This document shows positions 48,069 through 56,998 of a stretch of DNA of 56,998 bases, in pieces. This DNA comes from Microcaldota archaeon. Its GTDB lineage: Archaea; Micrarchaeota; Micrarchaeia; Micrarchaeales; CABMGC01. The stretch spans positions 1-56,998 of the forward strand of contig JAGWHN010000001.1 in assembly GCA_028866785.1 (NCBI GenBank), in the 5' to 3' direction. The stretch's first letter is position 1. The number at the start of each line of letters is the position of its first letter. The position numbers and the translations under genes are program-made. The notes under the pieces are model-generated. The model had not been told where the DNA came from. It ran no database searches and saw only the letters and a program-made list of their open reading frames with translations.

Positions 48069-48734
48069 ATGTCACTGCAAGAGATAAAGGAGCAGATCGT
48101 CAAGGACGCGCGCAAGAGAGCGGGAGCAATCGATGAGGAGGCCAAGACTGAAAGCTATCGGATCACAGCGGAGGCGAAGGCCAAGGCAAAGACGATACTT
48201 GAGATGTCAAGGCAGGAGATTGCAAAGCGCGCAGAGGCAATGCGAATGGAGCACAATGCGGGAGTCGAGATTGAGAGAAACAATCTCGTCCTTCTTGCAA
48301 AGGGCGGCGTTGTGGACTCGTCCTCGGGCGCGGTCAGGAAGGGAATTGTCTCGATAGTGATGCAAAAGCACTACGACAAGATAGTAAAGAAGGCAATTTC
48401 TTCCGCAAAGGATCTAACCTCAGGCGCAGAGCTTGTGATAAAGGCGGATAGGGAGAGCCAGAAGATTCTCTCGAAGCTTGGGTACAAGTCGGTTCCATCT
48501 TCCGACAAGGGAGTAATCATCCAGACAAAGGATGGGAGCATAAAGATCGACGCAAGCGTTGAATCGATGCTCTCAAACAAGGACGAGATGATAAGGAGCA
48601 TGATTGCCGAGGCACTTTTCACCGAAAAGAAGGCGCAGCATTCAAAGCAAAGCTCAACAAAGCCAAAGAAAGCCAAGAAGGTTGTGAAGAAGGCGGCAAA
48701 GAAGGTCGCCAAAAAGAAAAAGGCAAGGAAGTGA
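48069..48734 (+). CDS. atpE: A/V-type ATPase subunit E with Lys-rich tail
   Basis: The 221-residue subunit starts at ATG 48069. Its N-terminal half is a long helix that forms the stalk coiled coil with subunit H; the C-terminal half is globular (LGYKSVPSSDKGVIIQTKDGSIKIDASVESML). A tail of about 27 residues after residue 193, made mostly of Lys, Ala and Val (KKVVKKAAKKVAKKKK), is not part of the usual subunit E and looks like a histone H1-type tail. Position in the operon supports the assignment. Confidence 0.9.
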   Translation: MSLQEIKEQIVKDARKRAGAIDEEAKTESYRITAEAKAKAKTILEMSRQEIAKRAEAMRMEHNAGVEIERNNLVLLAKGGVVDSSSGAVRKGIVSIVMQKHYDKIVKKAISSAKDLTSGAELVIKADRESQKILSKLGYKSVPSSDKGVIIQTKDGSIKIDASVESMLSNKDEMIRSMIAEALFTEKKAQHSKQSSTKPKKAKKVVKKAAKKVAKKKKARK

Positions 48735-48738
48735 TACT

Positions 48739-49812
48739 ATGCCAGTAGCGGGTTACGAAGCAGCAAGCATATACGGATACTCTACCGCTAGAGTGAAGGC
48801 CATGGAATCGAAGATGATCCGAAAGGAGACAATGCAAAGCATCATAAACGCAAAGGATGTCCCAGGCATGCTTGCGATTCTTGCCCAGACCGACTACAAA
48901 AAGAACCTCGAGGAGTTTGGAGGGGTGGGGCTAAAGTCTGACCTGATCGACTTTGCGCTCTCAAAGAACCTCGGCGCAAACGTGAACAAGCTAATCACGG
49001 TCTCCCCTATTGTGAACAAGAGCCTGATGAGGTCAATTGCGGGAAAGTGGGACTTATACAACATAAAGCTTGCGATCGATGCAAAGGAGAAGGGCGCGCC
49101 ATTCTCGGAGATCTCAAAGTATATAATCGACTATGGGCTCTACGACTCCGTTGCACTCAAGGAGATAATGAACGAGCCGAATGTGGAGAGCATGATGAAC
49201 AGGATGATGATCAATTCTCCATACAAGTCGATTCTCACCGCTGCGCTTGAGGGCTACAGGAAGGACAAGAACGCCTCGAACATCAGCGTAACGATAGACA
49301 AGCTCTACTACGACCAGCTCGGCTCGATTATAATCAAGCTGCTTGACATGCATCATGAGTCGGCGCAGATAATAAAGATGGACATCGACATGCGAAATTT
49401 AATCACACTTATCAGGGCAAAGAAGTACAGCATCAAGTTTTCCGAAATAACAAACAACCTGATCAACAACGGAACGCCCAAGCAGGACAGCCTAAGGGAG
49501 CTCTACGAGAACTCAAAGGACATGGAGAGCATGATAAAGGAGATAAAGGCTTTTGACCTCTCGCAGGAGCTTGCGCACTACAAAAGCAGCACAAAGAAGG
49601 AGCTGCTCGGCTTCGAGATAGGGATGAAGAACGCGATCATGAACAAGAGCATCAAGCTGCTAAAGCACAGCGTTCTCTCGATAGGGACGCTTATCGCATA
49701 CGCATACCTCAAGGAGATTGAGGTATTCACGCTAAGGATCATAATCAAGGGAAAGACGTACGGGCTTCCGAAGGAAGAGATAGCAAAGATGATGGTATGG
49801 AAGGCAGAGTAG
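48739..49812 (+). CDS. atpC: A/V-type ATPase subunit C (d)
   Basis: The 357-residue, mostly helical subunit links the central stalk to the K ring. YGYSTARVKAMESKMI at the start and the RNLITLIRAKKY helix are typical, and the end (EIEVFTLRIIIKGKTYGLPKEEI) is the usual C subunit ending. It overlaps subunit F by 16 nt. Length is in the normal range (350-390). Confidence 0.93.
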   Translation: MPVAGYEAASIYGYSTARVKAMESKMIRKETMQSIINAKDVPGMLAILAQTDYKKNLEEFGGVGLKSDLIDFALSKNLGANVNKLITVSPIVNKSLMRSIAGKWDLYNIKLAIDAKEKGAPFSEISKYIIDYGLYDSVALKEIMNEPNVESMMNRMMINSPYKSILTAALEGYRKDKNASNISVTIDKLYYDQLGSIIIKLLDMHHESAQIIKMDIDMRNLITLIRAKKYSIKFSEITNNLINNGTPKQDSLRELYENSKDMESMIKEIKAFDLSQELAHYKSSTKKELLGFEIGMKNAIMNKSIKLLKHSVLSIGTLIAYAYLKEIEVFTLRIIIKGKTYGLPKEEIAKMMVWKAE

Positions 49813-50153
49813 GCAACAAGGATTACAAGATCGCCGTCGTAGGCAGCAGGCTGCTAGCGATCGGCTCGAAGCTTGCAGGAATCAGCTCAGCCTACAACGT
49901 CACGGAGCCTGAGGAAGTTGAGGGCACGCTCAGGACGCTCATGCAAAGGGATGACATCGGAATCATAATCATTGCGCAGACACTTGCAAACAAGATAAGG
50001 GACAGGAAATTGACTCACGCAATCGAGAACAGCCTTATGCCTCTGGTAATAGAGGTTGCGGACTTCAACGAGCCGCAAAATGAGACGGACCAGCTCAGGA
50101 AGATGATCCTAAGGGCGGTCGGAATTGATATTAATAAAATGGCAAACAAGTGA
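49797..50153 (+). CDS. atpF: A/V-type ATPase subunit F
   Basis: The 118-residue protein has an alpha/beta Rossmann-like core ([20 protein letters not shown] and [16 protein letters not shown]) and an NxxxMPLVIEV strand. It forms part of the rotating central stalk with subunit D. Its ATG lies within the end of atpC, an overlap of 16 nt. Confidence 0.9.
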   Translation: MEGRVGNKDYKIAVVGSRLLAIGSKLAGISSAYNVTEPEEVEGTLRTLMQRDDIGIIIIAQTLANKIRDRKLTHAIENSLMPLVIEVADFNEPQNETDQLRKMILRAVGIDINKMANK

Positions 50154-50157
50154 TTAT

Positions 50158-51921
50158 TTGGGAATAATAGAAAAAATAGCAGGGCCTTTGGTAGTAGCAA
50201 GGGAGATGCTCGGAAGCAACATGTACGACGTAGTGAGAGTTGGAGACCTAAAGCTCATCGGGGAGGTAATCCAGCTGAGAAAAGACAGGGCGATAATTCA
50301 GGTTTATGAGGACACATCAGGACTTAGGCCAGGAGAGAAGGTAGATTCAACAGGACTTCCGCTCTCAGTTGAGCTTGCGCCCGGACTTCTCGGGAAGATT
50401 TACGACGGAGTGCAAAGACCGCTTGAGGCAATCGAGAAAAAGTCAGGAAGCTTCATCTCAAGGGGAATCGATGTGAATCCGCTTGACAGAAACAAGAAGT
50501 GGAAGTTCGTTGCAACAGTCAAGAAGGGAGCAAAGGTAAGCGAGGGAGCAATCATTGGATACGTCCAGGAAACGCAGCTCATGAAGCACTACATCATGGT
50601 GCCTTATGGAATCCACGGAACAGTAGAGAAGATCAAGGAAGGAAACTTTACAATCACTGAGGAGGTCGCAGTTATCAAGAGCAACGGAAAGAATGTGAGC
50701 CTCACAATGACCCAGAGAAGGTCGGTTAGGCGTTCGTCTCCTTTCAAGGAGAAGTTCAGGTCCGCCGATCCGCTGGTAACGGGACAAAGAGTGGTGGACA
50801 CATTCTTCCCGATCGCAAAGGGAGGAACGGCAGCAGTTCCAGGGCCATTTGGATCTGGAAAGACGGTCATCCAGCACCAGCTCGCAAAGTACTCTGACGC
50901 AGACATCGTGGTATACGTTGGTTGCGGAGAGAGAGGAAACGAGATGACGGAGGTTCTTGTCGAATTCCCGCACCTGCTCGACCCTAAGACAAACAGGCCG
51001 CTTATCGAAAGAACTGTGCTCATTGCAAACACAAGCAACATGCCTGTAGCCGCAAGAGAGGCGAGCATCTACACTGGAATCACAATAGCAGAGTACTTCA
51101 GGGACATGGGATACAACATAGCGCTCATGGCAGATTCAACGTCTAGATGGGCAGAGGCAATGAGAGAGATCTCATCGAGGCTTGAGGAGATGCCTGGAGA
51201 GGAAGGATACCCAGCTTATCTTTCAAAGAGGCTCTCAGAGTTCTATGAGCGTGGAGGAAAGGTAGAGGGAATAGGCGGAAAGGTCGGTTCAATCACGATC
51301 ATCGGCGCAGTCTCGCCGGCAGGAGGAGACATCTCAGAGCCTGTCTCCCAAGGGACGCTCAGGGTCACAAAGACATACTGGGCACTTGACGCTGCGCTTG
51401 CATCATCAAGGCACTTCCCATCGATAAACTGGCTAAACAGCTACTCGCTTTACTTAAACGCGCTTGAGGATTGGTACATCAAGAATGTCGGAGAGGACTT
51501 CCCGGCAAACAGGAAGTACGCAATGACACTTTTGCAAAGGGAGGCAGAGCTCAAGGACATCGTTCAGCTTGTCGGGGCTGACGCGCTTCCGGACACGGAG
51601 AGAATCGTACTTGAAATCGGAAAGATCCTAAGAGAGGACTTCCTGAGGCAGAGCGCATACGACTTGATTGACGCGTACACAAGCATGGAGAAGCAAAGGA
51701 GGATGCTTGAGACAATACTTTACTTTGGAAAGAGGGCAAACGAGGCAGTGAAGGCCGGAGTCCCAACGGAGAAGATAATTGCGCTAAAGGTCAAGGCAGA
51801 CATCTCAAGGATGAAGGAGTGGAAGGAGGATGAGGTCGCATCGCACGCAAAGAAAATCAAGGCGGAGATAGACTCATCATTCGACACACTCGTGAAAGAG
51901 GAGGGAATGAACGCAAGGTGA
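50158..51921 (+). CDS. atpA: A/V-type ATPase subunit A (catalytic)
   Basis: The 587-residue catalytic subunit starts at TTG 50158 ([12 protein letters not shown]), 4 nt after the atpF stop; the longer frame to 50125 overlaps atpF. Walker A is GPFGSGKT at 229-236, with GERG ([12 protein letters not shown]) and the [13 protein letters not shown]alker B region after it. The non-homologous region of A-type enzymes lies between the beta barrel and the P-loop. Archaeal A subunits have 580-600 residues, so the length is normal. No intein is present. Confidence 0.96.
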   Translation: MGIIEKIAGPLVVAREMLGSNMYDVVRVGDLKLIGEVIQLRKDRAIIQVYEDTSGLRPGEKVDSTGLPLSVELAPGLLGKIYDGVQRPLEAIEKKSGSFISRGIDVNPLDRNKKWKFVATVKKGAKVSEGAIIGYVQETQLMKHYIMVPYGIHGTVEKIKEGNFTITEEVAVIKSNGKNVSLTMTQRRSVRRSSPFKEKFRSADPLVTGQRVVDTFFPIAKGGTAAVPGPFGSGKTVIQHQLAKYSDADIVVYVGCGERGNEMTEVLVEFPHLLDPKTNRPLIERTVLIANTSNMPVAAREASIYTGITIAEYFRDMGYNIALMADSTSRWAEAMREISSRLEEMPGEEGYPAYLSKRLSEFYERGGKVEGIGGKVGSITIIGAVSPAGGDISEPVSQGTLRVTKTYWALDAALASSRHFPSINWLNSYSLYLNALEDWYIKNVGEDFPANRKYAMTLLQREAELKDIVQLVGADALPDTERIVLEIGKILREDFLRQSAYDLIDAYTSMEKQRRMLETILYFGKRANEAVKAGVPTEKIIALKVKADISRMKEWKEDEVASHAKKIKAEIDSSFDTLVKEEGMNAR

Positions 51922-51925
51922 TATT

Positions 51926-53305
51926 ATGAAGTTCGAAATAGAATACAAGACAATTGAAAGCGTCGCAGGACCACTGGTAGTCGTAAAGAATGTCAAGAAC
52001 GCTTCATACAACGAAATAGTCCGAATCAACATGGCAAGCGGAGAGTCAAGGCTAGGTCAGGTTCTTGAAACGGGAGAGGGATACGCAGTAGTTCAGGTAT
52101 TTGGTCCGACAAACGGAATCAACATAGACAAGACAAGCGTCACCTTCCTTGGGGACACATTCAGGTTCGGGGTCTCAGAAGACATGTTCGGGAGGATCTT
52201 TGACGGACAGGGAAAGCCAATCGATGTCAAGGCAGATGTAAAGTACGAGGAGAAGTTCGACGTCAACGGAGAGCCAATCAATCCAGTATCAAGGACGATG
52301 CCAAGCGACTTCATCGAGACGGGAATCTCATCGATTGACGGACTAATCACGTTGGTCAGAGGGCAGAAGCTTCCGATTTTCTCGGGAGCGGGTCTTCCGC
52401 ACAACGAACTCACCGCCCAGATTGCAAAGCAGGCAAAGGTCAAGGGAAGCGGAGACTTTGCGGTGGTCTTTGCTGCAATCGGAATCACGGCGGACGATGC
52501 ATCTTACTTCATCAGCGAGTTCAAGAAGGCAGGATCGCTCTCGAGGACGGTCGCATTCATCAATCTTGCAGACGACCCAAGCATCGAGAGAATCCTAACT
52601 CCTAGAATTGCGCTAACAACAGCGGAGTTCCTCGCATACAAGAAGGGATACCACGTGCTTGTCATCCTAAACGACATGACCAACTACGCTGAGGCGCTCA
52701 GAGAGCTCTCAAGCGCAAGGGAAGAGGTTCCGGGAAGAAGAGGATACCCAGGTTACATGTATACAGACCTTTCAAGCATCTACGAGAGGGCAGGAATCAT
52801 CAGCGGAAAGAAGGGAAGCATAACGCAGCTTGACGTGGTTACAATGCCTGGAGATGATGTCACGCACCCAATCCCAGACCTCACGGGTTACATCACAGAG
52901 GGACAGATTTTCATGAGCAGGGATCTTGCAAACAGGGGAATCTATCCCCCGGTAAACCCGCTCGGTTCGCTTTCAAGATTAAAGAACAACGGAATCGGAG
53001 CAGGGAAGACAAGAGAGGACCACAGCGGAGTCGCGGACCAGCTCTATGGGGCATACGCAAAGGCGCAGGACGCAAAGAACCTCAGCTCCGTAGTCGGTGC
53101 AGAGGCGCTGAGCGACTCGGATAAGGTCTTCCTTAAGTTCGGCGAGGATTTCGAAAAGAGATTCCTCGGACAAGGGAGGGATGAGGCAAGGACAATAGAG
53201 GAGACGCTAAACATCGGATGGGACCTTCTCTCATACCTCAAGGAGGATGAGCTCACAAGGATCAAGAAGGACTACATCGCAAAGTACTACAAGAAAAAGG
53301 CGTGA
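51926..53305 (+). CDS. atpB: A/V-type ATPase subunit B (regulatory)
   Basis: The 459-residue non-catalytic nucleotide-binding subunit has [17 protein letters not shown] in place of a complete Walker A, the [20 protein letters not shown] segment and SSIYERAGI near the end of the nucleotide domain. It alternates with subunit A in the head. The ATG is preceded by GGTGAT. All features fit a full-length subunit (about 455-470 residues). Confidence 0.96.
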   Translation: MKFEIEYKTIESVAGPLVVVKNVKNASYNEIVRINMASGESRLGQVLETGEGYAVVQVFGPTNGINIDKTSVTFLGDTFRFGVSEDMFGRIFDGQGKPIDVKADVKYEEKFDVNGEPINPVSRTMPSDFIETGISSIDGLITLVRGQKLPIFSGAGLPHNELTAQIAKQAKVKGSGDFAVVFAAIGITADDASYFISEFKKAGSLSRTVAFINLADDPSIERILTPRIALTTAEFLAYKKGYHVLVILNDMTNYAEALRELSSAREEVPGRRGYPGYMYTDLSSIYERAGIISGKKGSITQLDVVTMPGDDVTHPIPDLTGYITEGQIFMSRDLANRGIYPPVNPLGSLSRLKNNGIGAGKTREDHSGVADQLYGAYAKAQDAKNLSSVVGAEALSDSDKVFLKFGEDFEKRFLGQGRDEARTIEETLNIGWDLLSYLKEDELTRIKKDYIAKYYKKKA

Positions 53306-53308
53306 AAA

Positions 53309-53938
53309 GTGAAGAGGCCAAACCCAACACGAATGAACTTGATGAACCTCAAGAAGACCCGAGCCATGGCCAAGAAGGGCCACACGATCCTTGAGAGGAA
53401 GAAGGAGGTTCTCGTGATTGAGTTCATGAAGCTCTTGCAGCAGTCAAAGAACGACAGGAACTACCTCTACACTGTCCTTCAGGGCGCCTACAAGACGGTT
53501 GCGATCGCATCCACATACATAGGGGATTTTGAGCTTGAGAAGGTTGCGGCTTACATGCCAGAGACAACCCCGGTAAAAATCACGCTGAAGAACGTGATGG
53601 GCGTGAGGCTTCCGGAGATCAGCAAGGCGCAAAAGGAGTTCACTATGACGAACAGGGGTTACAGCCTACTCTCAACAAGCACGGCAGTTGATGATGTGAG
53701 CGATTCGTTCCAGGAAGTTAGCAACACAATTATCGATATCGCAAAGAGGGAACAGGGGCTCAAGAGGCTAGTCATCGAAATCGACAAGACGAAAAGAAGG
53801 GTCAACGCGCTTGAGTATGTGATAATCCCAGAGCTAAACAATCATGCAAAATACATCGCAATGAGGCTCAGCGAAATCGACAGGGACACATTTGCGGCGC
53901 TAAAGCACGTGAAGAAGAGGCTCGCAAAGGCGAAGTAA
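53309..53938 (+). CDS. atpD: A/V-type ATPase subunit D (central rotor)
   Basis: The 209-residue coiled-coil subunit starts at GTG 53309 (NPTRMNLMNLKKTRAMAKKGHTILERKKEVLVIEFMKLL), typical of subunit D, and ends in a helix rich in Ile, Lys and Arg (TKRRVNALEYVIIPELNNHAKYI). It rotates within the A3B3 head. It is the last gene of the operon; its stop directly abuts the convergent nadV stop. Confidence 0.95.
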   Translation: MKRPNPTRMNLMNLKKTRAMAKKGHTILERKKEVLVIEFMKLLQQSKNDRNYLYTVLQGAYKTVAIASTYIGDFELEKVAAYMPETTPVKITLKNVMGVRLPEISKAQKEFTMTNRGYSLLSTSTAVDDVSDSFQEVSNTIIDIAKREQGLKRLVIEIDKTKRRVNALEYVIIPELNNHAKYIAMRLSEIDRDTFAALKHVKKRLAKAK

Positions 53939-55369
53939 TCAGGCAGGTATCCTTATCCTTCGGGTATTGCTCTCGGCAAGGGACCTGATCTCATCAAACT
54001 TGTAGTTTACCAATACCTTTCCGTCCCTAAACACTTCTCTTAGGGCATCTGCACCCAACTCGCTCTTTGAAACGGTCTTGAAGCCGTCAGAGGACTCGAC
54101 CAATTTTAGTATTCCCTGCTTTGACATCTTTCCCCTGTCCGTTATCGGGTCCTTGAATACATTCCTTCCTTCCCCGTTGACCTCGACATAAGAGCACTTG
54201 AATGCAAACTTGAGCGTGTCGCGGTTCATCTTCTGCAGCAATCCCCCTCCGCTTCCAAAAACTAGGTTGTCAGCAGACCATCCCGCAGCCGTGAGCGCGT
54301 TTAGTATCCTGTCAACCATTGCATGGTCTATACCGTCCCCTTGAATTATCCTGACCTTCTCATTGAGCGTCCTGTACCCTTTCTCATTTATGTCGAAGCC
54401 GAATCGCTCGGCAAGGATGTCAAGAACCTGCAGTATAACAACAGGAGGATCTCCGGAATCTGGCCTTATGACAAGGACCCCTTCTCTTCCTAGAACCTGT
54501 TTTTTGAGCTTGGTTCCCCAAATCTCCTTGCACGCGTTGAAAATGTCATATGCATCGGAGACTACAGCAACCGCGCCCTTAGGGAACTGGTCCAGCATGT
54601 TCTTTAGCGCATCAGCCTCATTTTCCCTTCCCCAAGAGGTAAGGGTAGAGTGCTCTGCAGCCGGAATAGAAAAGCCGGCCATTCCGGAATTGTAGTAGTA
54701 CATCAGCAGCTCAAGCGCAACGGAGTTGTCTGTCCCCTTGAAATTAACTAGGTGCGCGGCCCCTCCGATTGCAGCGGACTCAACAGATGATGCGCCTCTA
54801 AAGCCAAAGTCGTGGAGCTTGAATGAAAGCGAGTCATAGAATTTAGGGCTCCCTGTCAGCTTTAGCTCCTGCTCGATTCGCTGTTTTATGTAAAGAGACT
54901 GTGTTGCAACGGTGATCGGGTACCAAAGCTGGACCAAAAGAGTCTCTGCATAGTTTGTGAGCCAATAGCAGTTTGGATCAGTGTTCTCGACAGCCATTAG
55001 CACATTCCTGTAAGGGACAACGGTGCCCTCTGGAACCGCCCTTATGCTAAGCGGAAGCATCCCTCCATGCTTGTCGAGTATGTACTCCCATCCCTTCCTG
55101 TTGAACTTTCCGGGGCCAAGGTGAGCGTCGACGAACTTTTCAGCGTAGTCTATCTTCTCGGGGGTGACCACCTTACCCTGCAAATACTCCTCCATCTGGT
55201 ATTGGAGGCCAAAGAAGAGGCTGTGGTCAAATAGACCGCCCCTTGACTCGAAGTAAGAATACACCTTTGTGGTTTTTGGGGGATACTGGGGCCAGTGCGT
55301 AAACTTGTAGCTATCCGTAAGCGTTAGGAAATTCTCTCCTGGCTTGTATTTCTTCCCTTCCCATTCCAT
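53939..55369 (-). CDS. nadV: Nicotinamide phosphoribosyltransferase (NAMPT/NadV type)
   Basis: The 476-residue protein (ATG 55369, preceded by GTGAT) resembles vertebrate and phage NAMPT over its full length: NFLTLTDSYKFTHWPQYPP, KVYSYFESRG, NTDPNCYWLTNYAETLLVQ, KLHDFGFRGASS, LVNFKGTDNS with Asp214, PAAEHSTLTSWG with His240 (the phosphohistidine), VIRPDSGDPP and GSGGGLLQKMNRD. It makes NMN from nicotinamide and PRPP, the salvage entry to NAD. Homologues are mostly bacterial, phage or eukaryotic, so transfer is plausible. It is a NAMPT, not the archaeal PncB form. Confidence 0.9.
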   Translation of the reverse strand: MEWEGKKYKPGENFLTLTDSYKFTHWPQYPPKTTKVYSYFESRGGLFDHSLFFGLQYQMEEYLQGKVVTPEKIDYAEKFVDAHLGPGKFNRKGWEYILDKHGGMLPLSIRAVPEGTVVPYRNVLMAVENTDPNCYWLTNYAETLLVQLWYPITVATQSLYIKQRIEQELKLTGSPKFYDSLSFKLHDFGFRGASSVESAAIGGAAHLVNFKGTDNSVALELLMYYYNSGMAGFSIPAAEHSTLTSWGRENEADALKNMLDQFPKGAVAVVSDAYDIFNACKEIWGTKLKKQVLGREGVLVIRPDSGDPPVVILQVLDILAERFGFDINEKGYRTLNEKVRIIQGDGIDHAMVDRILNALTAAGWSADNLVFGSGGGLLQKMNRDTLKFAFKCSYVEVNGEGRNVFKDPITDRGKMSKQGILKLVESSDGFKTVSKSELGADALREVFRDGKVLVNYKFDEIRSLAESNTRRIRIPA

Positions 55370-55491
55370 CAAATCACGAACAGGTATTAGATAATGGGGA
55401 GCTATTTAAATAGGCTGTCCATATTTTGTTTTTCTCGGGATTTGCCCCAATTATCATATAAATCTTAGTCACAGATTAGTAGCGTGAATGG

Positions 55492-56160
55492 ATGGTCAAC
55501 GCATGTCTTTTCAGCGGCGGCAAGGACTCAACCCTGGCACTCCATAAAGTGGTGGAGCAGGGAACCCAAATAGACCTGCTGATCACAGTGCAGGCCGAAA
55601 ACGAGTACAGCTACATGTTCCACCACCCTAACATCGACGCAACCAGGCTTCAAGCAGATGCGCTTGGAATACCGCAGATAATAGTCAAGACGAAAGGGCT
55701 CAAGGAGGAGGAGCTAATTGAGATGGAGGAGGCCTTTGTCGAAAATGAGGTGAAGCTAATTGTGAGCGGAGCGATTGCAAGCACTTACCAAAAGGAGCGG
55801 ATAGAGAGGATCGCAAAGAAGCTCAACATAAAGTCGCTTACGCCCCTTTGGGGAATAAAGGCGGATGTCGAATACGCCGAGCTGATTGGCAAGTACGATG
55901 CAATAGTGACCCAGGTGAGTGCAGAGGGGCTGGACCAGAGCTTCCTTGGGGCAAAGATAGACAACGAACTTGTTGCACGTCTAAGGCAGGTGTTTGAAAA
56001 GTACAAGATCAACATGCTCTTTGAGGGAGGAGAGGCAGAGACCTATGTGCTTGACGCCCCGCTCTTCAAGAAAAAGGTAGTGATAGACAAGGCAGAGCAG
56101 GTATGGGACGGCAAGGTGGGAAGGTACCTGATAGAGAAGGCGCACCTCGTAGATAAGTGA
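55492..56160 (+). CDS. dph6: Diphthine-ammonia ligase (Dph6-like ATP pyrophosphatase)
   Basis: The 222-residue protein has the PP-loop SGGKDSTLAL (8-17) and the family segments ENEYSYMFHHPNIDATRLQADALGIP, VSGAIASTYQKERIERIAKKL and NMLFEGGEAETYVLDAPLFKKKV. In archaea this family amidates diphthine on elongation factor 2. The start ATG 55492 lies 24 nt after a TATAAATC-like box. The next gene starts 4 nt after its stop. Confidence 0.88.
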   Translation: MVNACLFSGGKDSTLALHKVVEQGTQIDLLITVQAENEYSYMFHHPNIDATRLQADALGIPQIIVKTKGLKEEELIEMEEAFVENEVKLIVSGAIASTYQKERIERIAKKLNIKSLTPLWGIKADVEYAELIGKYDAIVTQVSAEGLDQSFLGAKIDNELVARLRQVFEKYKINMLFEGGEAETYVLDAPLFKKKVVIDKAEQVWDGKVGRYLIEKAHLVDK

Positions 56161-56164
56161 GCCA

Positions 56165-56998
56165 ATGAGGTTTTTTGTTACGGGCGCAAATGGGTACCTT
56201 GGCGCTAGACTCTACCAGGACCTTAAAACGCATTTTGAAACATACGGATCATACCATAAGGAGCCATTATTCAAGGAACTGATAAAATTGGACGTGAGCA
56301 GCGAGCAAGAGGTCGTTGGCGCAGTTGACAAAGTGAATCCCGAGATAATAGTCCACGCGGCAGCAGTGCCTACGCCAAAAGCGATGAGCGAGGATCCGGA
56401 GTATGCTCGGAGGGTAAATGTAGAGGGGACAAAAAACATTTTGAGAGCGGCAAGTAGGGTAGGGGCAAAGGTAATCTACATATCAACAAATGGTGCGATC
56501 AAGCCGTTTGACGATTACACAAGGACAAAGGCGGATTCAGAAAAACTTGTCGAGAGGTCCAAGGATTACTTGATAATAAGACCAGCTCTGGTGCTAGGGG
56601 GAAGCCCGAATACAACCAATGATAGGCAGCAGAATCGGTTCATAAAGAACATTCTCGGGACGAAAGAGCCGGTCTATGACAACTCAACGCAGCTTCAGGT
56701 AACATGGATAGGGCATATTTCAGAGGTCATAGAACTTGCTGCCAAAAGGCAGGTATGGGGCCATACAATTCCGATAAGCGCGGAGGATAGGAAAACTAGA
56801 TATGAAATCGCACGGGATGTTCTTGGGAATTTTGGGGTGGAGTGCGCCCAAACGGTGGACAAACCTGGAGGATTTTTGGAACAGGGCTCTGAAAAATTAA
56901 GGGAGCTGGGATTTCCAGTATATGACTATGGGCAGGTAATAGAAAAGACGGTTGCGGAACTCCGTATATCCATAAGGGATGTTGAGGAGAAGGGCAAC
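56165..56998 (+). CDS. NAD(P)-dependent sugar epimerase/reductase (SDR), C-terminus beyond the edge
   Basis: At least 278 residues are visible and the frame is open to the window end. TGANGYLG (6-13) is the Rossmann nucleotide-binding motif; T108, Y118 and K122 (STNG and DYTRTK) form the SDR catalytic triad. The pattern is closest to dTDP-4-dehydrorhamnose reductase or the MAT beta subunit group. The C-terminal part (QTVDKPGGFLEQGSEKLRELGFPVYDY) is the substrate domain. It begins 4 nt after dph6. Confidence 0.82.
   Translation, partial: MRFFVTGANGYLGARLYQDLKTHFETYGSYHKEPLFKELIKLDVSSEQEVVGAVDKVNPEIIVHAAAVPTPKAMSEDPEYARRVNVEGTKNILRAASRVGAKVIYISTNGAIKPFDDYTRTKADSEKLVERSKDYLIIRPALVLGGSPNTTNDRQQNRFIKNILGTKEPVYDNSTQLQVTWIGHISEVIELAAKRQVWGHTIPISAEDRKTRYEIARDVLGNFGVECAQTVDKPGGFLEQGSEKLRELGFPVYDYGQVIEKTVAELRISIRDVEEKGN

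Noticed and set aside
50458..50973. 171-codon minus-strand frame over atpA
   Set aside because: Antisense shadow of the catalytic ATPase subunit; the sense frame is beyond doubt.
1..56998. CRISPR array, rRNA genes or insertion sequence
   Set aside because: No regularly spaced direct repeats, no rRNA signature and no transposase motif were found on either strand.

Overview
The window is archaeal. It encodes archaeal DnaG, the Holliday junction resolvase Hjc, an archaeal LeuRS, a one-domain histone, eL40 and eS26, a proteasome beta subunit, a TRAM protein, the KH/beta-CASP nuclease aCPSF1 (FttA), a full A/V-type ATPase operon and Dph6. Many genes have an archaeal TATA-like box about 23-35 nt before the start codon (leaderless pattern), and GTG/TTG starts are common. 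The dense packing, the many small membrane-anchored Thr/Ser/Asn-rich secreted proteins, cytochrome bd as the only visible terminal oxidase and a NAD salvage gene suggest a small-genome DPANN-type archaeon. A Micrarchaeota-like aerobe is my best guess, but it is an inference: there is no rRNA here.

Layout. 1-6.5 kb: surface proteins, a first MinD-like ATPase, dnaG, hjc and a second MinD-like ATPase. 6.6-7.7 kb: AT-rich vapBC and a histone gene. 7.7-13.5 kb: a MraY/GPT-type lipid-linked sugar transferase, a TauE-like exporter, leuS and a Cys-repeat membrane protein. 13.6-16.5 kb: an eL40, winged-helix and unknown-protein cluster ending in tRNA-Pro(TGG), then a RibD/DHFR-like protein, a cold-shock protein, a cupredoxin fold lacking copper ligands and an unknown protein. 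16.6-21.2 kb: a third MinD-like ATPase, a flavin split-barrel protein, a membrane protein with cydAB, and tRNA-Thr(TGT). 21.3-26.9 kb: a beta-propeller protein, a zinc protein, a second split-barrel protein, a K+-channel-like protein divergent from msrBA, eS26 and two unknown proteins. 26.9-30 kb: fttA, psmB and a TRAM protein.

30-41.5 kb looks like a cell-surface glycan region: a large multi-membrane-span protein, a flippase, a GT2 glycosyltransferase, a ribbon-helix-helix regulator with an unknown protein and CysD/CysN (sulfate activation), an alkaline-phosphatase-superfamily enzyme and a NodU/CmcH carbamoyltransferase. 41.5-43.7 kb is a tightly overlapping set of methyltransferase, endonuclease III, HIT protein and START-like protein. 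43.7-45.5 kb has two paralogous secreted proteins followed by a solitary RnfD/NqrB-like membrane protein. 45.6-53.9 kb is the ATPase operon, ordered H-I-K-E-C-F-A-B-D. The window ends with a NAMPT/NadV-type enzyme, Dph6 and a partial SDR.

Energy genes form a coherent theme: cytochrome bd could build the gradient that the A-type ATPase uses, and MsrA/MsrB fit an oxygen-exposed lifestyle. No gene-free stretch exceeds 300 bases; the longest gap (5040-5274) holds only promoter-like AT-rich sequence. No CRISPR array, insertion sequence or rRNA was seen. All family names come from reading motifs, with no database search.
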